From contig NZ_PIQC01000001.1 of assembly GCF_003987255.1 (NCBI RefSeq), positions 558,001 through 622,000 of the forward strand: 64,000 nt of DNA, given 5' to 3'. Below, in pieces: positions 9,464 through 18,972 of this stretch. The notes beneath the pieces were generated by a model, which saw nothing but the letters and a program-made list of their open reading frames with translations, had not been told where the DNA came from and ran no database searches. The position numbers and the translations under genes were made by a program. This DNA comes from Idiomarina ramblicola. Its GTDB lineage: Bacteria > Pseudomonadota > Gammaproteobacteria > Enterobacterales > Alteromonadaceae. The first letter of the stretch is position 1. Each line of letters starts with the position of its first letter.

Positions 9464-9490
9464 AAAAAAAGACCGGCTTTCGCCGGTCTT
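9464..9490 (-). terminator. Intrinsic terminator of csrA
   Basis: A 9-bp stem (9469-9477 with 9482-9490, AAGACCGGC/GCCGGTCTT) with a 4-base loop. On the minus strand it is followed by a run of T. It lies 12 bp beyond the csrA stop and separates csrA from the tRNA operon. Confidence 0.9.
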
Positions 9491-9501
9491 AGTCTAAAAG
9501 A

Positions 9502-9690
9502 TTATTCTTTCTCTTGCTCATCGTCCTTTTCGGACTGAATACGCATATAGATTTCTTCGCGATGAACGGAAACGTCTTTCGGGGCATTAACACCAATACG
9601 CACTTGGTTTCCCTTGACGCCGAGAACAGTGACCGAAACATCATCACCTATCATCAATGTTTCACCTACACGGCGAGTTAAAATTAGCAT
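9502..9690 (-). CDS. csrA: Carbon storage regulator, RNA-binding protein CsrA
   Basis: A 62-residue post-transcriptional regulator. It binds GGA motifs in mRNA leaders and controls translation and stability of mRNAs for carbon metabolism, motility and biofilm. The start [10 protein letters not shown] is the canonical CsrA N-terminus. An in-frame ATG 15 bases upstream exists, but the bases between are the AAGGAG ribosome-binding site, so 9690 is chosen. The C-terminal core with Val-His-Arg-Glu-Glu-Ile-Tyr is present; Arg44 of this motif is the key RNA-binding residue in known CsrA. It lies between alaS and the tRNA operon, as in E. coli. Confidence 0.97.
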   Translation of the reverse strand: MLILTRRVGETLMIGDDVSVTVLGVKGNQVRIGVNAPKDVSVHREEIYMRIQSEKDDEQEKE

Positions 9691-9829
9691 AAATTGCTCC
9701 TTCAATACTGTTCCGATTCTTACCGCGAATATCGAACTTTTCCCTGAACTGTCGTACGCAGTCTACCAATACTGAGAGCGATTACACTATAACGAAGCGC
9801 ATAATTCTTCGTTGTGTTTTCAACTCTTA

Positions 9830-9853
9830 CAGCAACAGTTACAACTGTTGCTG
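9830..9853. repeat. Perfect inverted repeat over the alaS stop codon
   Basis: The arms CAGCAACAGTT and AACTGTTGCTG (11 bp each) are separated by two bases. The left arm in plus-strand order covers sequence just past the alaS stop, and the right arm lies in the last codons (Gln-Gln-Leu). No T run follows on the minus strand, so it is not a standard intrinsic terminator. Confidence 0.6.
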
Positions 9854-12436
9854 CAACCAAGTCGTAGCAGTAGCCAGAGCCTCATTCAATTGTTCCGGGA
9901 GTGAACCACCCGCTTGGGCCATGTCCGGACGACCACCGCCCTTACCGCCAACCACATTTGCCGCTTGGTTCACTATATCTCCTGCTTTAACTTTAGACGT
10001 TAAATCGGTAGTAACGCCAGCTATTAAGCTGACTTTATCACCATTTGCAGTTCCTAATACTACGATACCCGAACCAATTTGGTTCTTCAGATCATCAACT
10101 AATCCTCGTAAAGATTTAGGATCGGCCTGTTCTAACTCAGCAATTATTACTTTAATGCCATTGATATCAACAGCCTGGGCAACTAAACCACCACCGGCCT
10201 GTTGAGCCATTTTTTTCTGTAACTGATCATTTTTACGCTCTAATTCTCTGAGTTTAAGTTGCAAGTGCTGCACTTTATCAGCCACAGCGGTCGGTTCAGT
10301 CTTTAACTCGCCAGCAAGGTGCTGCAATACACTTTGCTGTTGTTGAGTATAACGTATTGCGGCTTCGCCAGTTACCACTTCAATACGCCGTACGCCCGAC
10401 GCTATACCACCCTCAGAGGTTATTCTGAATAAGCCGATGTCACCTGTAGCTTTAACGTGCGTACCACCGCAAAGCTCCATGGAGAAGTCACCCATACGCA
10501 CAACTCGCACTTGCTCATCATACTTTTCGCCAAACAAAGCCATAGCGCCAGCTTCTTTTGCTTCATCAATCGCCATTAACTGAGTTTGCAGTGACAAATT
10601 AGCCCGAATTTGTGCATTAACTTCACGTTCAAGCTGAGCTAACTGCTCATTTGTGACAGGCTCAAAATGAGAAAAATCAAAGCGCATTTTATCAGCTTCA
10701 ACTAACGAACCTTTCTGCGTAACGTGCTCACCTAACAAGTTTCTGAGCGCCGCGTGAAGCAAGTGAGTTGCCGAATGGTTTCGTTTAATATTTTCCCGGC
10801 GTTCTGAGTCAATTTCAGCTTTTACACTGTCATTTAACTTCACGGTTGCCTTTGCGACACCATGATGCGCTATCGCTTTGCCAATATACTGAGTGTCTGT
10901 CACTTCAAATACTGAACCATTTGAAACCAAAACACCTTTATCACCAATCTGACCACCACTTTCTGCATAAAACGGGGTTTCTGATAAAACAACGATGCCA
11001 GTTTCGCCCGCTTGTAATTGATCTACGGGCTTTCCTTCTTTAAAAAGCTCAACAACTTTTGCTTGCCCGGCAATATCATCGTATCCCGTAAATGCTGTTT
11101 TGTTCTTTGACTTCAGCTGTTGGTTGTAATCCATACCAAACTGCGATGCTTGTTGCGCACGCTGACGTTGCTCTGACATAGCCTGCTCGAAGCCCTGCTC
11201 ATCAACTGTCAATTCATACTCACGCGCAATATCCGCAGTTAAATCAACCGGAAAGCCATAGGTATCATAGAGTTTGAATACCACATCACCCGGTATAACC
11301 TTGCCTTTAAGTTGTGTAATTTCGTCCGATAAAATCGCCAGACCACGTTCCAACGTCCGGGCAAATTGTTGTTCTTCGCGTTCCAGCGCGTCTTTAATAA
11401 CTTGCTTCTTCTGCTCTAATTCCGGATACGCATCGCCCATTTGGCGGGCTAATTCGTCTACTAAACGGAAGAAAAAGGTGTCTTTTGCACCCAGCAAATG
11501 TCCATGTCGCACGGCGCGGCGAATAATACGACGCAGGACATAACCACGACCTTCATTTGATGGCATAACCCCATCAGCAATCAGGAATGAACACGAACGA
11601 ATATGATCAGCAATTACCCGCAACGATTTATTATCAAGATCATCAGTACCAATAATTTCTGCGGCTGATTTAATCAGCGCCTGGAACAAGTCTATTTCAT
11701 AGTTGCTGTGAACGTTCTGCATAATCGCAGAAATGCGCTCAAGCCCCATTCCTGTATCAATAGAAGGATCCGGTAAAGGCTCTAAAGTACCGTCGGCCTG
11801 ACGGTTATATTGCATAAACACCAGATTCCAAATCTCAATGTAACGATCGCCGTCTTCTTCCGGCGTACCCGGAGGACCACCCCACACTTCTTCGCCATGG
11901 TCATAAAACACTTCGGAACATGGACCACAAGGGCCCGTATCGCCCATGGACCAGAAATTGTCTTTTTCACCAATGCGAGAAATACGGTTTTCTGGTACGC
12001 CAATGTCTTTCGCCCAGATGTCGTAAGCTTCATCATCTTCGATAAACACCGTGACCCAAAGCTTTTCAGCCGGCAGCTTCAATTCATTAGTCAAAAAATC
12101 CCAGGCGTACTGTATAGCCTGCTTTTTGAAGTAATCACCAAAGCTGAAGTTACCCATCATTTCAAAAAACGTATGATGTCGAGCCGTATAGCCAACATTT
12201 TCAAGATCGTTGTGCTTACCACCGGCACGCAAGCAACGTTGAGCCGCAGTCGCTTTATTGTAACGGCGTTTGTCAGTACCCAAGAAAACGTCTTTGAATG
12301 GAACCATCCCCGCATTAGTGAATAATAAGGTGGGATCGTTACCAGGAATCATTGATGCTGACGGAACTTTTTCGTGTCCTCGTTCAGCAAAGTAATTTAA
12401 AAATGCATCACGAATTTGGGCACTGCTCATGCTCAT
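9839..12436 (-). CDS. alaS: Alanyl-tRNA synthetase
   Basis: An 865-residue cytoplasmic enzyme that charges tRNA-Ala; E. coli AlaS is 876. The N-terminal class II catalytic core shows [10 protein letters not shown] and the Thr-Gly-Met-Gly-Leu-Glu-Arg motif 3. The editing domain carries His-Ser-Ala-Thr-His and Cys-Gly-Gly-Thr-His, which form the Zn2+ and deacylation site. The C-Ala domain ends with the [14 protein letters not shown] motif. The start at 12436 has an AGGA box at good spacing; Met3 is an alternative. The gene follows recX by 81 bp. Confidence 0.97.
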   Translation of the reverse strand: MSMSSAQIRDAFLNYFAERGHEKVPSASMIPGNDPTLLFTNAGMVPFKDVFLGTDKRRYNKATAAQRCLRAGGKHNDLENVGYTARHHTFFEMMGNFSFGDYFKKQAIQYAWDFLTNELKLPAEKLWVTVFIEDDEAYDIWAKDIGVPENRISRIGEKDNFWSMGDTGPCGPCSEVFYDHGEEVWGGPPGTPEEDGDRYIEIWNLVFMQYNRQADGTLEPLPDPSIDTGMGLERISAIMQNVHSNYEIDLFQALIKSAAEIIGTDDLDNKSLRVIADHIRSCSFLIADGVMPSNEGRGYVLRRIIRRAVRHGHLLGAKDTFFFRLVDELARQMGDAYPELEQKKQVIKDALEREEQQFARTLERGLAILSDEITQLKGKVIPGDVVFKLYDTYGFPVDLTADIAREYELTVDEQGFEQAMSEQRQRAQQASQFGMDYNQQLKSKNKTAFTGYDDIAGQAKVVELFKEGKPVDQLQAGETGIVVLSETPFYAESGGQIGDKGVLVSNGSVFEVTDTQYIGKAIAHHGVAKATVKLNDSVKAEIDSERRENIKRNHSATHLLHAALRNLLGEHVTQKGSLVEADKMRFDFSHFEPVTNEQLAQLEREVNAQIRANLSLQTQLMAIDEAKEAGAMALFGEKYDEQVRVVRMGDFSMELCGGTHVKATGDIGLFRITSEGGIASGVRRIEVVTGEAAIRYTQQQQSVLQHLAGELKTEPTAVADKVQHLQLKLRELERKNDQLQKKMAQQAGGGLVAQAVDINGIKVIIAELEQADPKSLRGLVDDLKNQIGSGIVVLGTANGDKVSLIAGVTTDLTSKVKAGDIVNQAANVVGGKGGGRPDMAQAGGSLPEQLNEALATATTWLQQQL

Positions 12437-12517
12437 ATTGAGTCCTACTTTTCTTAACTGAGTGACTTTGGGTCAATGTTTTAGTACTCTTAGAATATCA
12501 CGAAGTAGCCGTCTAGC

Positions 12518-12985
12518 CTAGCGTCGTGGTCGATTGACGCAAGCGAAAATTTGCTCCGGAGTAAAGCCCCGTTGCTGTAAAAAGCGCACCTGTCGGCTCC
12601 ACTCTTTTTCATCGGCGGGGTCATCATCACCAAACTTTTTTTGTTTGAGCTCTGCACACAATTCAAACCAGTCGATCTCCATCGCATCGAGCAGCTTCTC
12701 CGCAATGTCAGTGGCAATTCCTTTTTGTTGAGTCACCTGCGCCATAATTTTTAACCGACCTTGCTTTTGTCCTACTTTTTCTCGGATAAAACTTGTGGCA
12801 AACCGTTCATCACTTTGCCAACCTTCTATATTAAGTTCTTCAACGACACGCTTGACCATATCTGCAGGCCACTGCTTCTGTATTAATTTACGTTTTAATT
12901 CAGTACGACTCTGTTCACGTCTTGCCAGCAGCCTAAAAGCACTGTCCCGTAACGCTCTTTCGTCATACTCTGAACTTTCGTCCAT
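12518..12985 (-). CDS. recX: RecA regulatory protein RecX
   Basis: A 155-residue helical-repeat protein. RecX binds the groove of RecA filaments and limits their extension in known species. The sequence shows the Leu-Leu-Ala-Arg-Arg-Glu-Gln-Ser-Arg-Thr-Glu-Leu start of the first three-helix repeat and Gln-Arg-Gly-Phe in the last. E. coli RecX is 166 residues. Its usual partner recA is not upstream: a divergent SIMPL-domain gene starts 50 bp away. The remaining order recX-alaS-csrA-tRNA matches E. coli. Confidence 0.88.
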   Translation of the reverse strand: MDESSEYDERALRDSAFRLLARREQSRTELKRKLIQKQWPADMVKRVVEELNIEGWQSDERFATSFIREKVGQKQGRLKIMAQVTQQKGIATDIAEKLLDAMEIDWFELCAELKQKKFGDDDPADEKEWSRQVRFLQQRGFTPEQIFACVNRPRR

Positions 12986-13035
12986 GATTAATACTCCAAC
13001 GCTTAACTATGGAATTCGATTTAAGGATGCTTAAT

Positions 13036-13755
13036 ATGACTCACAGTCACTCAAAATCAAGGTTTCTCTTAGTCAGTCTTGCTTTTCTTACAGCATTATT
13101 TGCCACTGTCACTCAAGCTAATGAACGCACATTATCAACATCCGGCACTGGCAGTGTATCGGCTGTTCCGGATCAGATGACACTCACATTCTGGATCGAA
13201 GAGCGAGGTAATAAGCTCAGCTCGCAAAAAACTCTGGTCGACGAAACGACCAACCGTTTGATCAAAGATTTAAATAATAAAGGAGTGGACGATAAAGACA
13301 TACGCTCCTACCAGTTACAAATTTATCCTCGTTACGAACAAAACGACGATGGCAAAACCGAGCAAAACGGGTTTGTTGTTCAGCGAGAAGTTCAGGTGAC
13401 CTTATTAGAACCAGAAAACTACGACAGTATTATCGATCTCGCTTTAGCGCGCGGAGTCACTCGTGTTGGTCAAATTAATTTTGAGATTAGTGATCAACAA
13501 GGCTTATATGAACAAGCGCTTATTAATGCCTACAAGCAGGCAAGAGCAAAAGCTCAACGTTTGGCGACTTCTGCCGGGCTTGAACTTATTGGAACCTTAA
13601 ATATTGCGGAGCAGTCAATGTCACGGCCGGTCGTAATGCAAATGGCTGAGGCAAGCAGTCGCTCAGATAAAGTGTCTTTACCTGGTCAACAAACCATTGA
13701 AGCTCGTGTTGAAGTCACCTTCTCAATTCAAAGCCAGGAAAGCTCTAATAATTAA
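13036..13755 (+). CDS. SIMPL-domain (DUF541) periplasmic protein
   Basis: A 239-residue secreted protein. A basic start and hydrophobic core end at Thr-Gln-Ala before Asn-Glu-Arg-Thr, a type I signal peptide. The mature part is one SIMPL domain: it begins with Ser-Thr-Ser-Gly-Thr-Gly-Ser-Val-Ser-Ala-Val-Pro-Asp. It also contains the Tyr-Lys-Gln-Ala-Arg-Ala-Lys-Ala helix and ends in a Val-Glu-Val-Thr-Phe-Ser-Ile strand. E. coli YggE, the oxidative-stress-linked family member, has similar size. ATG 13036 is chosen because AAGGA at 13023-13027 sits 8 bases upstream. In-frame ATGs at 13009 and 13027 are less well placed. A second SIMPL gene begins at 63525. Confidence 0.85.
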   Translation: MTHSHSKSRFLLVSLAFLTALFATVTQANERTLSTSGTGSVSAVPDQMTLTFWIEERGNKLSSQKTLVDETTNRLIKDLNNKGVDDKDIRSYQLQIYPRYEQNDDGKTEQNGFVVQREVQVTLLEPENYDSIIDLALARGVTRVGQINFEISDQQGLYEQALINAYKQARAKAQRLATSAGLELIGTLNIAEQSMSRPVVMQMAEASSRSDKVSLPGQQTIEARVEVTFSIQSQESSNN

Positions 13756-13826
13756 ATTATTGCTATGCTGTGCACTCGGAGTAAGATAGTTGATACTTCA
13801 ACATTTTTTTAACAGTCAGGGTCGTT

Positions 13827-15671
13827 TTGTTCCAAAAAATCCTTAACATTTTATTTATTATAATGCTGGTAGCCACTCCGTTGGTAGCAGCCCAGGAGTG
13901 GCAACAACAACGCGTTGATGCCAGTAGTAATCCCGATGTATGGATCAAAAAAACCTCTGAACTGATAGACAAATACGATAACCAACGTCAATTTGAAGAA
14001 CTGGCTATGGCCTATGCGCTGCAAGCAGAAGCTTACCGTTATTCTGGTAACGAAAGTGAGGCGCAAAAAGCCATCCAGGAAGGCTTACGTTTTGCTGCGT
14101 TGGCTGAATCAAAAGTTGCAAAAACTCTCCTGAAAATGAATCAGACCTGGTATTTCCTGCAAAGAGGTCAACTCCGGCAAGCGAATGCCAGTATTGTCTA
14201 CGCCATAGAACACGCCAAAGAATCCGACAATAAAGACTTGCAGATTGAAGCTGACATTCTGCACGCCCAGGTAATGCAAAATACCGGAGATATTGCCAGA
14301 GCGCTTCAAATTCTGGAGCAACTTAACCGTGAGGCTTATACCGCCCGACCACGTCTGCAAATGGAATTCCACGCACTCATTGGCTCTATTTACATGGATG
14401 TCGGAGCCAATGATATTGCGTTAACGCATATACAGGATGCTCTGGAAATAAGCCGTGAACATCTTGGAGAGTGGGATGTATCCGTACTAGAGTATAACCT
14501 CGCCCGGGCCTACCAAGGCGCGGGAAACGACAAACAAGCCGAGCAGCACTATAAAACGGCTTTAGAAATTAGTGAGGCGATTAACGATGACCTGGGCGTT
14601 GCTTACGCACTGTTTCAGATGGCCTCTATGGATATAGAAGAGGCCGATTATCAACAAGCCCTAATGCGCCTGAATAAAGCGCTACCTCAGTTTAAATCGG
14701 CCGGGGCACACCCAATGGAAGCCCAAAGTCGCTTGAGTATTGTGTCAGTCTATTTAGGAACCCAGGAACTCGACAACGCGTTCAGCCAGTTAGAATCTGC
14801 AACCTCTGTCATCAATACACTGACCGATGATAAGTTGCACCAAAATCTACACGAGCGCTGGTCTGAGTATTATCAAAGCCAAGGGAACTACGAAGCCGCG
14901 CTTGAGCATTACAAAACATCCGTAGACTACATGCAAAAAGTGCAAAAGCAGACTCGGGATAAACAGGTTCAGGAAATTATGGTGCGCCTGGAAATAAAAG
15001 AACAAGAAACCACCAACGAACTATTAAAGAAAGAAAACGAATTACAGCAACTGGAACTGCAGGAGCAGCAAACTTCATATTACCTGCTGATATGGATTAT
15101 TATCTCAGGCTTCTTAGTCGTAATTATCGTTTCAGCCTTTTTATACCAACAGTGGCGTGCTCGTAAGAACTTTGCCGAGCTAGCACTAAAAGATGACCTG
15201 ACGAATGCGCCGAATCGGCGGGCTATCGTGCGCATTTGTAAAAAAGGCCTGGAACAAGCCCGAGAACAGCAGCGCCAACTGGCTTTAGCCGTCATAGACT
15301 TTGATCATTTCAAAACAATCAATGACCAATTCGGTCACGATGTGGGTGATCATGTCTTACAGCGTTTTGCGGAAGTTGCCAAACTCAGTCTGCGAAACCA
15401 GGATAGCTTTGGTCGCCTGGGTGGTGAAGAATGGCTACTGGTCTTTTTTGATGTCAGTAAAGAGGACGCTAAGAACATCTTTGAACGTATTACAGACAAA
15501 CTGAATAGCAAACCTATCGAAGGTCTCCCGGACGACTACCGAATCACCTTTAGCATGGGCTTTACCAACGCTCACCCAGAAGATGATTTCGATTCATTGT
15601 ACAAACGTGCAGATAATGTCTTGTTTGAAGCGAAAGATAAAGGTCGCGAACGCCTCATCATTACCGATTAA
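13827..15671 (+). CDS. TPR-containing membrane diguanylate cyclase (GGDEF)
   Basis: A 614-residue protein predicted to make cyclic di-GMP. The start appears to be TTG 13827, because it gives a complete signal peptide ending Leu-Val-Ala-Ala before Gln-Glu-Trp; the next ATG (13863) would cut this signal. About 330 residues of periplasmic tetratricopeptide repeats follow, then a coiled coil rich in Glu and Gln (about 370-410). One membrane segment lies near 415-437, and a C-terminal GGDEF domain follows. The active site reads Gly-Gly-Glu-Glu-Trp at 532-536. Arg-Asn-Gln-Asp five residues before it is an RxxD product-inhibition site. The enzyme therefore looks active and feedback-controlled, with the TPR part as a likely periplasmic sensor. 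Confidence 0.9.
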   Translation: MFQKILNILFIIMLVATPLVAAQEWQQQRVDASSNPDVWIKKTSELIDKYDNQRQFEELAMAYALQAEAYRYSGNESEAQKAIQEGLRFAALAESKVAKTLLKMNQTWYFLQRGQLRQANASIVYAIEHAKESDNKDLQIEADILHAQVMQNTGDIARALQILEQLNREAYTARPRLQMEFHALIGSIYMDVGANDIALTHIQDALEISREHLGEWDVSVLEYNLARAYQGAGNDKQAEQHYKTALEISEAINDDLGVAYALFQMASMDIEEADYQQALMRLNKALPQFKSAGAHPMEAQSRLSIVSVYLGTQELDNAFSQLESATSVINTLTDDKLHQNLHERWSEYYQSQGNYEAALEHYKTSVDYMQKVQKQTRDKQVQEIMVRLEIKEQETTNELLKKENELQQLELQEQQTSYYLLIWIIISGFLVVIIVSAFLYQQWRARKNFAELALKDDLTNAPNRRAIVRICKKGLEQAREQQRQLALAVIDFDHFKTINDQFGHDVGDHVLQRFAEVAKLSLRNQDSFGRLGGEEWLLVFFDVSKEDAKNIFERITDKLNSKPIEGLPDDYRITFSMGFTNAHPEDDFDSLYKRADNVLFEAKDKGRERLIITD

Positions 15672-15675
15672 GCTC

Positions 15676-16716
15676 TTATTCAATTGCTGATGAGGGCAGG
15701 TTATGGCTAATACAATGTAAGCCCCCGCCACCTAAAACAAACTCGCGCGCATCAAAAGCAATCACTTGCCGCTCGGGTAGCGCCCTGCAAATGGCTTGCA
15801 AAGCGTTATGATCGGTCGCTAACCCAAATTGGGGCACGACCACCAATTCGTTAGTTTGTAGAACATTCACATAACTGCACAACAATGGCAGATCAACCGT
15901 TCGCTCTAAACTCAAGCGGGTTAACTCGATACCCAACCTTTCGTCTTTGGTTGCTAATTGAGGGAGTGGTAATGGTAGCGGAATCTTTTTAATAGACTCA
16001 GGCAACTCTCTCACCTTATTTTTCAATAATTGACAGGTTTCATAATCAGGGTGTGTTTCATTATCGGTAGTGGCATACAACAAAGTATCGGAATCCACAA
16101 ACAACGCCATGTTATCAATATGTCCGCCAGTTTCATCCGCGCTCAAAGAGCCTTCAAAAAAATACAGACACTGCTCAGGCAACAACTGACCTAATGCTGA
16201 TTTAATTTCGTTGCCCGTTAATTCCCGGTTTCGTCGCTTAAGACACGTCAAACCGACTAACCAACAACCATTGCCGTTATGCGTAAAGGCACCACCCTCA
16301 GCAATCAGGTTGCTTTGATGTAGAGGGCGTTTTAACTGAGTACATAGCTTCCTGGCAAAGCACTTATCTGCCGCAATCGCTTGTTGAATACCGCCCCAAC
16401 CATCAAAATCAAATGACAACGCTTCCAGCCCACTTTCCGTGTGCCGCCACAGCGGTCCAATATCACGAAGCCAGATATCGTCGTAATCAATTTCAATGCA
16501 GTGAACAGGCTTTAAAGTGCGGGGAAAGTCACTGCCCAAATTAGCAGGGACAACAAGCGAAAAAAGAGTATTATCAGGCAACTGCGCGATTAATTTCAGC
16601 AAAGCCTTACGAGCAGGCTCGGCCTTCTCCCGCCACACGTCGTTTCGATAAGGCCAGGCTAATAAAATACGCTGGTCTGCCGAAAAATCAGGTAACCAGC
16701 GCTCAGTCGTTGCCAC
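15676..16716 (-). CDS. Agmatine deiminase family protein (PAD_porph)
   Basis: A 346-residue guanidino-group-modifying enzyme. Known members hydrolyse agmatine to N-carbamoylputrescine and ammonia, part of a putrescine route. Visible motifs are Asp-Ile-Trp-Leu-Arg-Asp-Ile-Gly-Pro, Glu-Gly-Gly-Ala-Phe, Glu-Thr-Gly-Gly-His-Ile-Asp and the C-terminal Gly-Gly-Gly-Gly-Leu-His-Cys. The last carries the catalytic cysteine, Cys335. It starts directly after the rluB stop, so it is probably the last gene of the fadH-rluB run. The partner N-carbamoylputrescine amidohydrolase, often adjacent, is not in this window, so the exact substrate is not proven. Confidence 0.88.
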   Translation of the reverse strand: MATTERWLPDFSADQRILLAWPYRNDVWREKAEPARKALLKLIAQLPDNTLFSLVVPANLGSDFPRTLKPVHCIEIDYDDIWLRDIGPLWRHTESGLEALSFDFDGWGGIQQAIAADKCFARKLCTQLKRPLHQSNLIAEGGAFTHNGNGCWLVGLTCLKRRNRELTGNEIKSALGQLLPEQCLYFFEGSLSADETGGHIDNMALFVDSDTLLYATTDNETHPDYETCQLLKNKVRELPESIKKIPLPLPLPQLATKDERLGIELTRLSLERTVDLPLLCSYVNVLQTNELVVVPQFGLATDHNALQAICRALPERQVIAFDAREFVLGGGGLHCISHNLPSSAIE

Positions 16717-17577
16717 TTATTTACCCCGGCGTTTACTCTGCTTTTTATCCTGGCGATGACGGGCTGTCGCTTTACGGATTTTCGCAAAACGCCGTTGTTT
16801 AGACTCTTCATGGCGAGGATCGAGGAACGAATGTTGCTCCGCTGGCAAGTTTACCTGCGCTCTTAACACATTAACCTTAGGCAGTGACATTTCCGCCCAA
16901 CCACCTTGTGGTAGACCGGCTTCCAGAGGGATATCGCCATAACGAACACGAATAAGACGACTCACCTGCACTTCCTGAGATTCCCAAAGACGGCGAACCT
17001 CACGATTACGTCCTTCACTGATGGTGACATGGAACCAACGGTTCATGCCGTCACCACCTGCTGGTTTTATGCTATTGAAATGTGCCGGACCATCTTCCAG
17101 CTGAACACCTTTTCTCAGGCGCTGCATCATGGCTTCATCAACTTCGCCAAAAACACGTACCGCGTATTCCCGCTCAACCTGCTGACTTGGGTGCATCAGG
17201 CGGTTAGCCAGTTCACCATCTGTCGTAAACAACAACAAACCAGACGTGTTCACATCCAGACGCCCTACCGCCACCCAGCGCGCACCACTCATTCTTGGTA
17301 AACGGTCATACACCGTCGGACGCCCTTCCGGGTCCTTGCGGGTGCATAGCTCGCCCTCAGGTTTGTGATAAATCAGGACACGACAAATGACCTCTTCTTC
17401 CGGTTTAATCTGAACCTCATGGCCATCAATACGCACCTTGGCATCGGCGTCAATACGCTCGCCTAGCTGTGCGACTTTGTTGTTCACTCGAATTCGGCCA
17501 GCGGAAATTTTTGCTTCAATTTCACGGCGTGAACCATGTCCAGATCGGGCTAAAACCTTTTGTAATTTCTCGGTCAT
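16717..17577 (-). CDS. rluB: 23S rRNA pseudouridine synthase B (U2605-type)
   Basis: A 286-residue RNA-modifying enzyme of the RsuA family. An N-terminal S4 domain ([12 protein letters not shown]) binds RNA. The catalytic core has [11 protein letters not shown] with nucleophile Asp108. A Lys/Arg-rich tail of about 35 residues follows, as in RluB. In E. coli RluB modifies U2605 of 23S rRNA. Its start overlaps the scpB stop by one base, and the scpA-scpB-rluB order is widespread in bacteria. Confidence 0.92.
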   Translation of the reverse strand: MTEKLQKVLARSGHGSRREIEAKISAGRIRVNNKVAQLGERIDADAKVRIDGHEVQIKPEEEVICRVLIYHKPEGELCTRKDPEGRPTVYDRLPRMSGARWVAVGRLDVNTSGLLLFTTDGELANRLMHPSQQVEREYAVRVFGEVDEAMMQRLRKGVQLEDGPAHFNSIKPAGGDGMNRWFHVTISEGRNREVRRLWESQEVQVSRLIRVRYGDIPLEAGLPQGGWAEMSLPKVNVLRAQVNLPAEQHSFLDPRHEESKQRRFAKIRKATARHRQDKKQSKRRGK

Positions 17578-18149
17578 TACGAATCATCTCTCTCGTTAGT
17601 CGCTGTCTCAGCGGTACGTTCATCATCTTCACTGAGTGTATCAATATCAGGCAGTCCCGATAAATCACTCAAATTAAAATCATCTAAAAAATCGTCAGTG
17701 CTGGCATAAAGTTGAGGACGTCCAGGCACTTCTTTGTGCCCGACTACCTTCACCCAGCCTCGTTCCTGCAATGTTTTCATAATTTGACTACTGACACTCA
17801 CACCGCGTATTTGTTCAATTTCGCCACGCGTAATGGGCTGCCGGTAAACAATCAAAGCCAAAGTTTCCAATAACGCATTGGAGTAACGAGGCGGCTTTTC
17901 CTGCCAAAGTCCTGCCAGCCGTTGGCCTAACTCTGCCCGTGTCTGAAAACGGTAACCCGAAGCCACCTTAACCAGTTCAATACCACGTTCTTGGTAATCC
18001 GACTGCAGCTCTTTAAGTTGCTGCTTTATCGTGGTTAACGACGCTTCCCCTTCATTGAGCAAAAGCTGATGCAGTTGTTCAGCCGATAGTGGCTGCGGGT
18101 GCGCAAATAAAGCTGCTTCGATAAGTTGTTTAAGCTGTAACGGATTCAT
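17577..18149 (-). CDS. scpB: Segregation and condensation protein B
   Basis: A 190-residue kleisin-interacting subunit of the SMC condensin. Two winged-helix domains are visible: the first starts with [11 protein letters not shown], and the second contains [16 protein letters not shown]. An acidic tail follows. It overlaps scpA by 20 bases and rluB by one base, so translation is likely coupled. Having ScpAB implies an SMC protein elsewhere in the genome in place of MukBEF. Confidence 0.93.
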   Translation of the reverse strand: MNPLQLKQLIEAALFAHPQPLSAEQLHQLLLNEGEASLTTIKQQLKELQSDYQERGIELVKVASGYRFQTRAELGQRLAGLWQEKPPRYSNALLETLALIVYRQPITRGEIEQIRGVSVSSQIMKTLQERGWVKVVGHKEVPGRPQLYASTDDFLDDFNLSDLSGLPDIDTLSEDDERTAETATNERDDS

Positions 18150-18945
18150 CTTGATTGTGCTGTCTCAAACTCAGCCGAATATCACTCATAGGTTCCACTT
18201 GTGACAATTCTACCATTGATTCTTTCACAAGTTCTAAAATTGCTAAAAAACTCACCACTGCCCCAGCGCGTCCCTCTTTTCGCGTGAATAGCTGACTAAA
18301 AGAAACGTATTTTTTATTGCTGAGCAATTCCAGAACCTGGCTCATTCTTGCCCGCGTAGACAGTTGCTCTCGCTTTATTTGATGATGTGCTTTTAGCTCA
18401 ACTTGTTGTAAAACACGGCTAAAAGCAAGCGTTAAGTCTTCAAGAGTAACTTCCGGTGGCACAGCCGTTACCCACTGGCGTGCATTCGTCTCAACCTCAC
18501 TTAGCAATATATCCCGTCCCACCTGCGGTTGCTGTTCAATATATTCAGCACCCTGACGTATCGCCTCATATTCTTGCAGACGACGGATAAGCTCCGCTCT
18601 TGGGTCCTCTTCCTCATCGTCGGCCTGAGGTGGCTTCGGTAATAACAGTCGACTTTTAATTTCAGCCAGAATTGCCGCCATCACCAAATAGTCTGCCGCC
18701 AACTCCAGTTTTAGCTCTTTCATCATGTCCACGTACTCGACGTACTGTCGGGTAATGGCCAAAATTGGCATATCAACGATATCGAGTTTTTGCTTACGAA
18801 TTAAATACAGCAACAAGTCCATCGGGCCACTGAAAGTGTCGAGTATAACTTCCAGCGCGTCCGGCGGAATATAGAGGTCTTCCGGTTTTTCTATCACCGG
18901 CTCGCCACGAACAAAACCTAAAGGCAGTGACTGTTGTTCAGCCAT
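18130..18945 (-). CDS. scpA: Segregation and condensation protein A (kleisin)
   Basis: A 271-residue kleisin that bridges the two SMC heads in chromosome compaction and segregation. The N-terminal motif Phe-Ser-Gly-Pro-Met-Asp-Leu-Leu-Leu-Tyr-Leu-Ile and Asp-Ile-Val-Asp-Met-Pro-Ile are family hallmarks, as is the Ala-Ala-Ile-Leu-Ala-Glu-Ile-Lys-Ser-Arg-Leu-Leu-Leu-Pro segment. An acidic linker and a C-terminal winged helix complete it. It lies between yciO and scpB in one operon-like run. Confidence 0.93.
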   Translation of the reverse strand: MAEQQSLPLGFVRGEPVIEKPEDLYIPPDALEVILDTFSGPMDLLLYLIRKQKLDIVDMPILAITRQYVEYVDMMKELKLELAADYLVMAAILAEIKSRLLLPKPPQADDEEEDPRAELIRRLQEYEAIRQGAEYIEQQPQVGRDILLSEVETNARQWVTAVPPEVTLEDLTLAFSRVLQQVELKAHHQIKREQLSTRARMSQVLELLSNKKYVSFSQLFTRKEGRAGAVVSFLAILELVKESMVELSQVEPMSDIRLSLRQHNQDESVTA

Positions 18946-18972
18946 AATTAACTCAACTGCCTACCTAAGTCA

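Noticed and set aside
9691-9705. Upstream ATG start for csrA giving five extra residues
   Set aside because: The extra codons are the AAGGAG ribosome-binding site and spacer; the conserved CsrA N-terminus begins at 9690.
11810-12325. 171-codon plus-strand reading frame inside alaS
   Set aside because: It lies wholly antisense to a strongly conserved part of alaS, has no family-like features, and is explained by the codon bias of the real gene.
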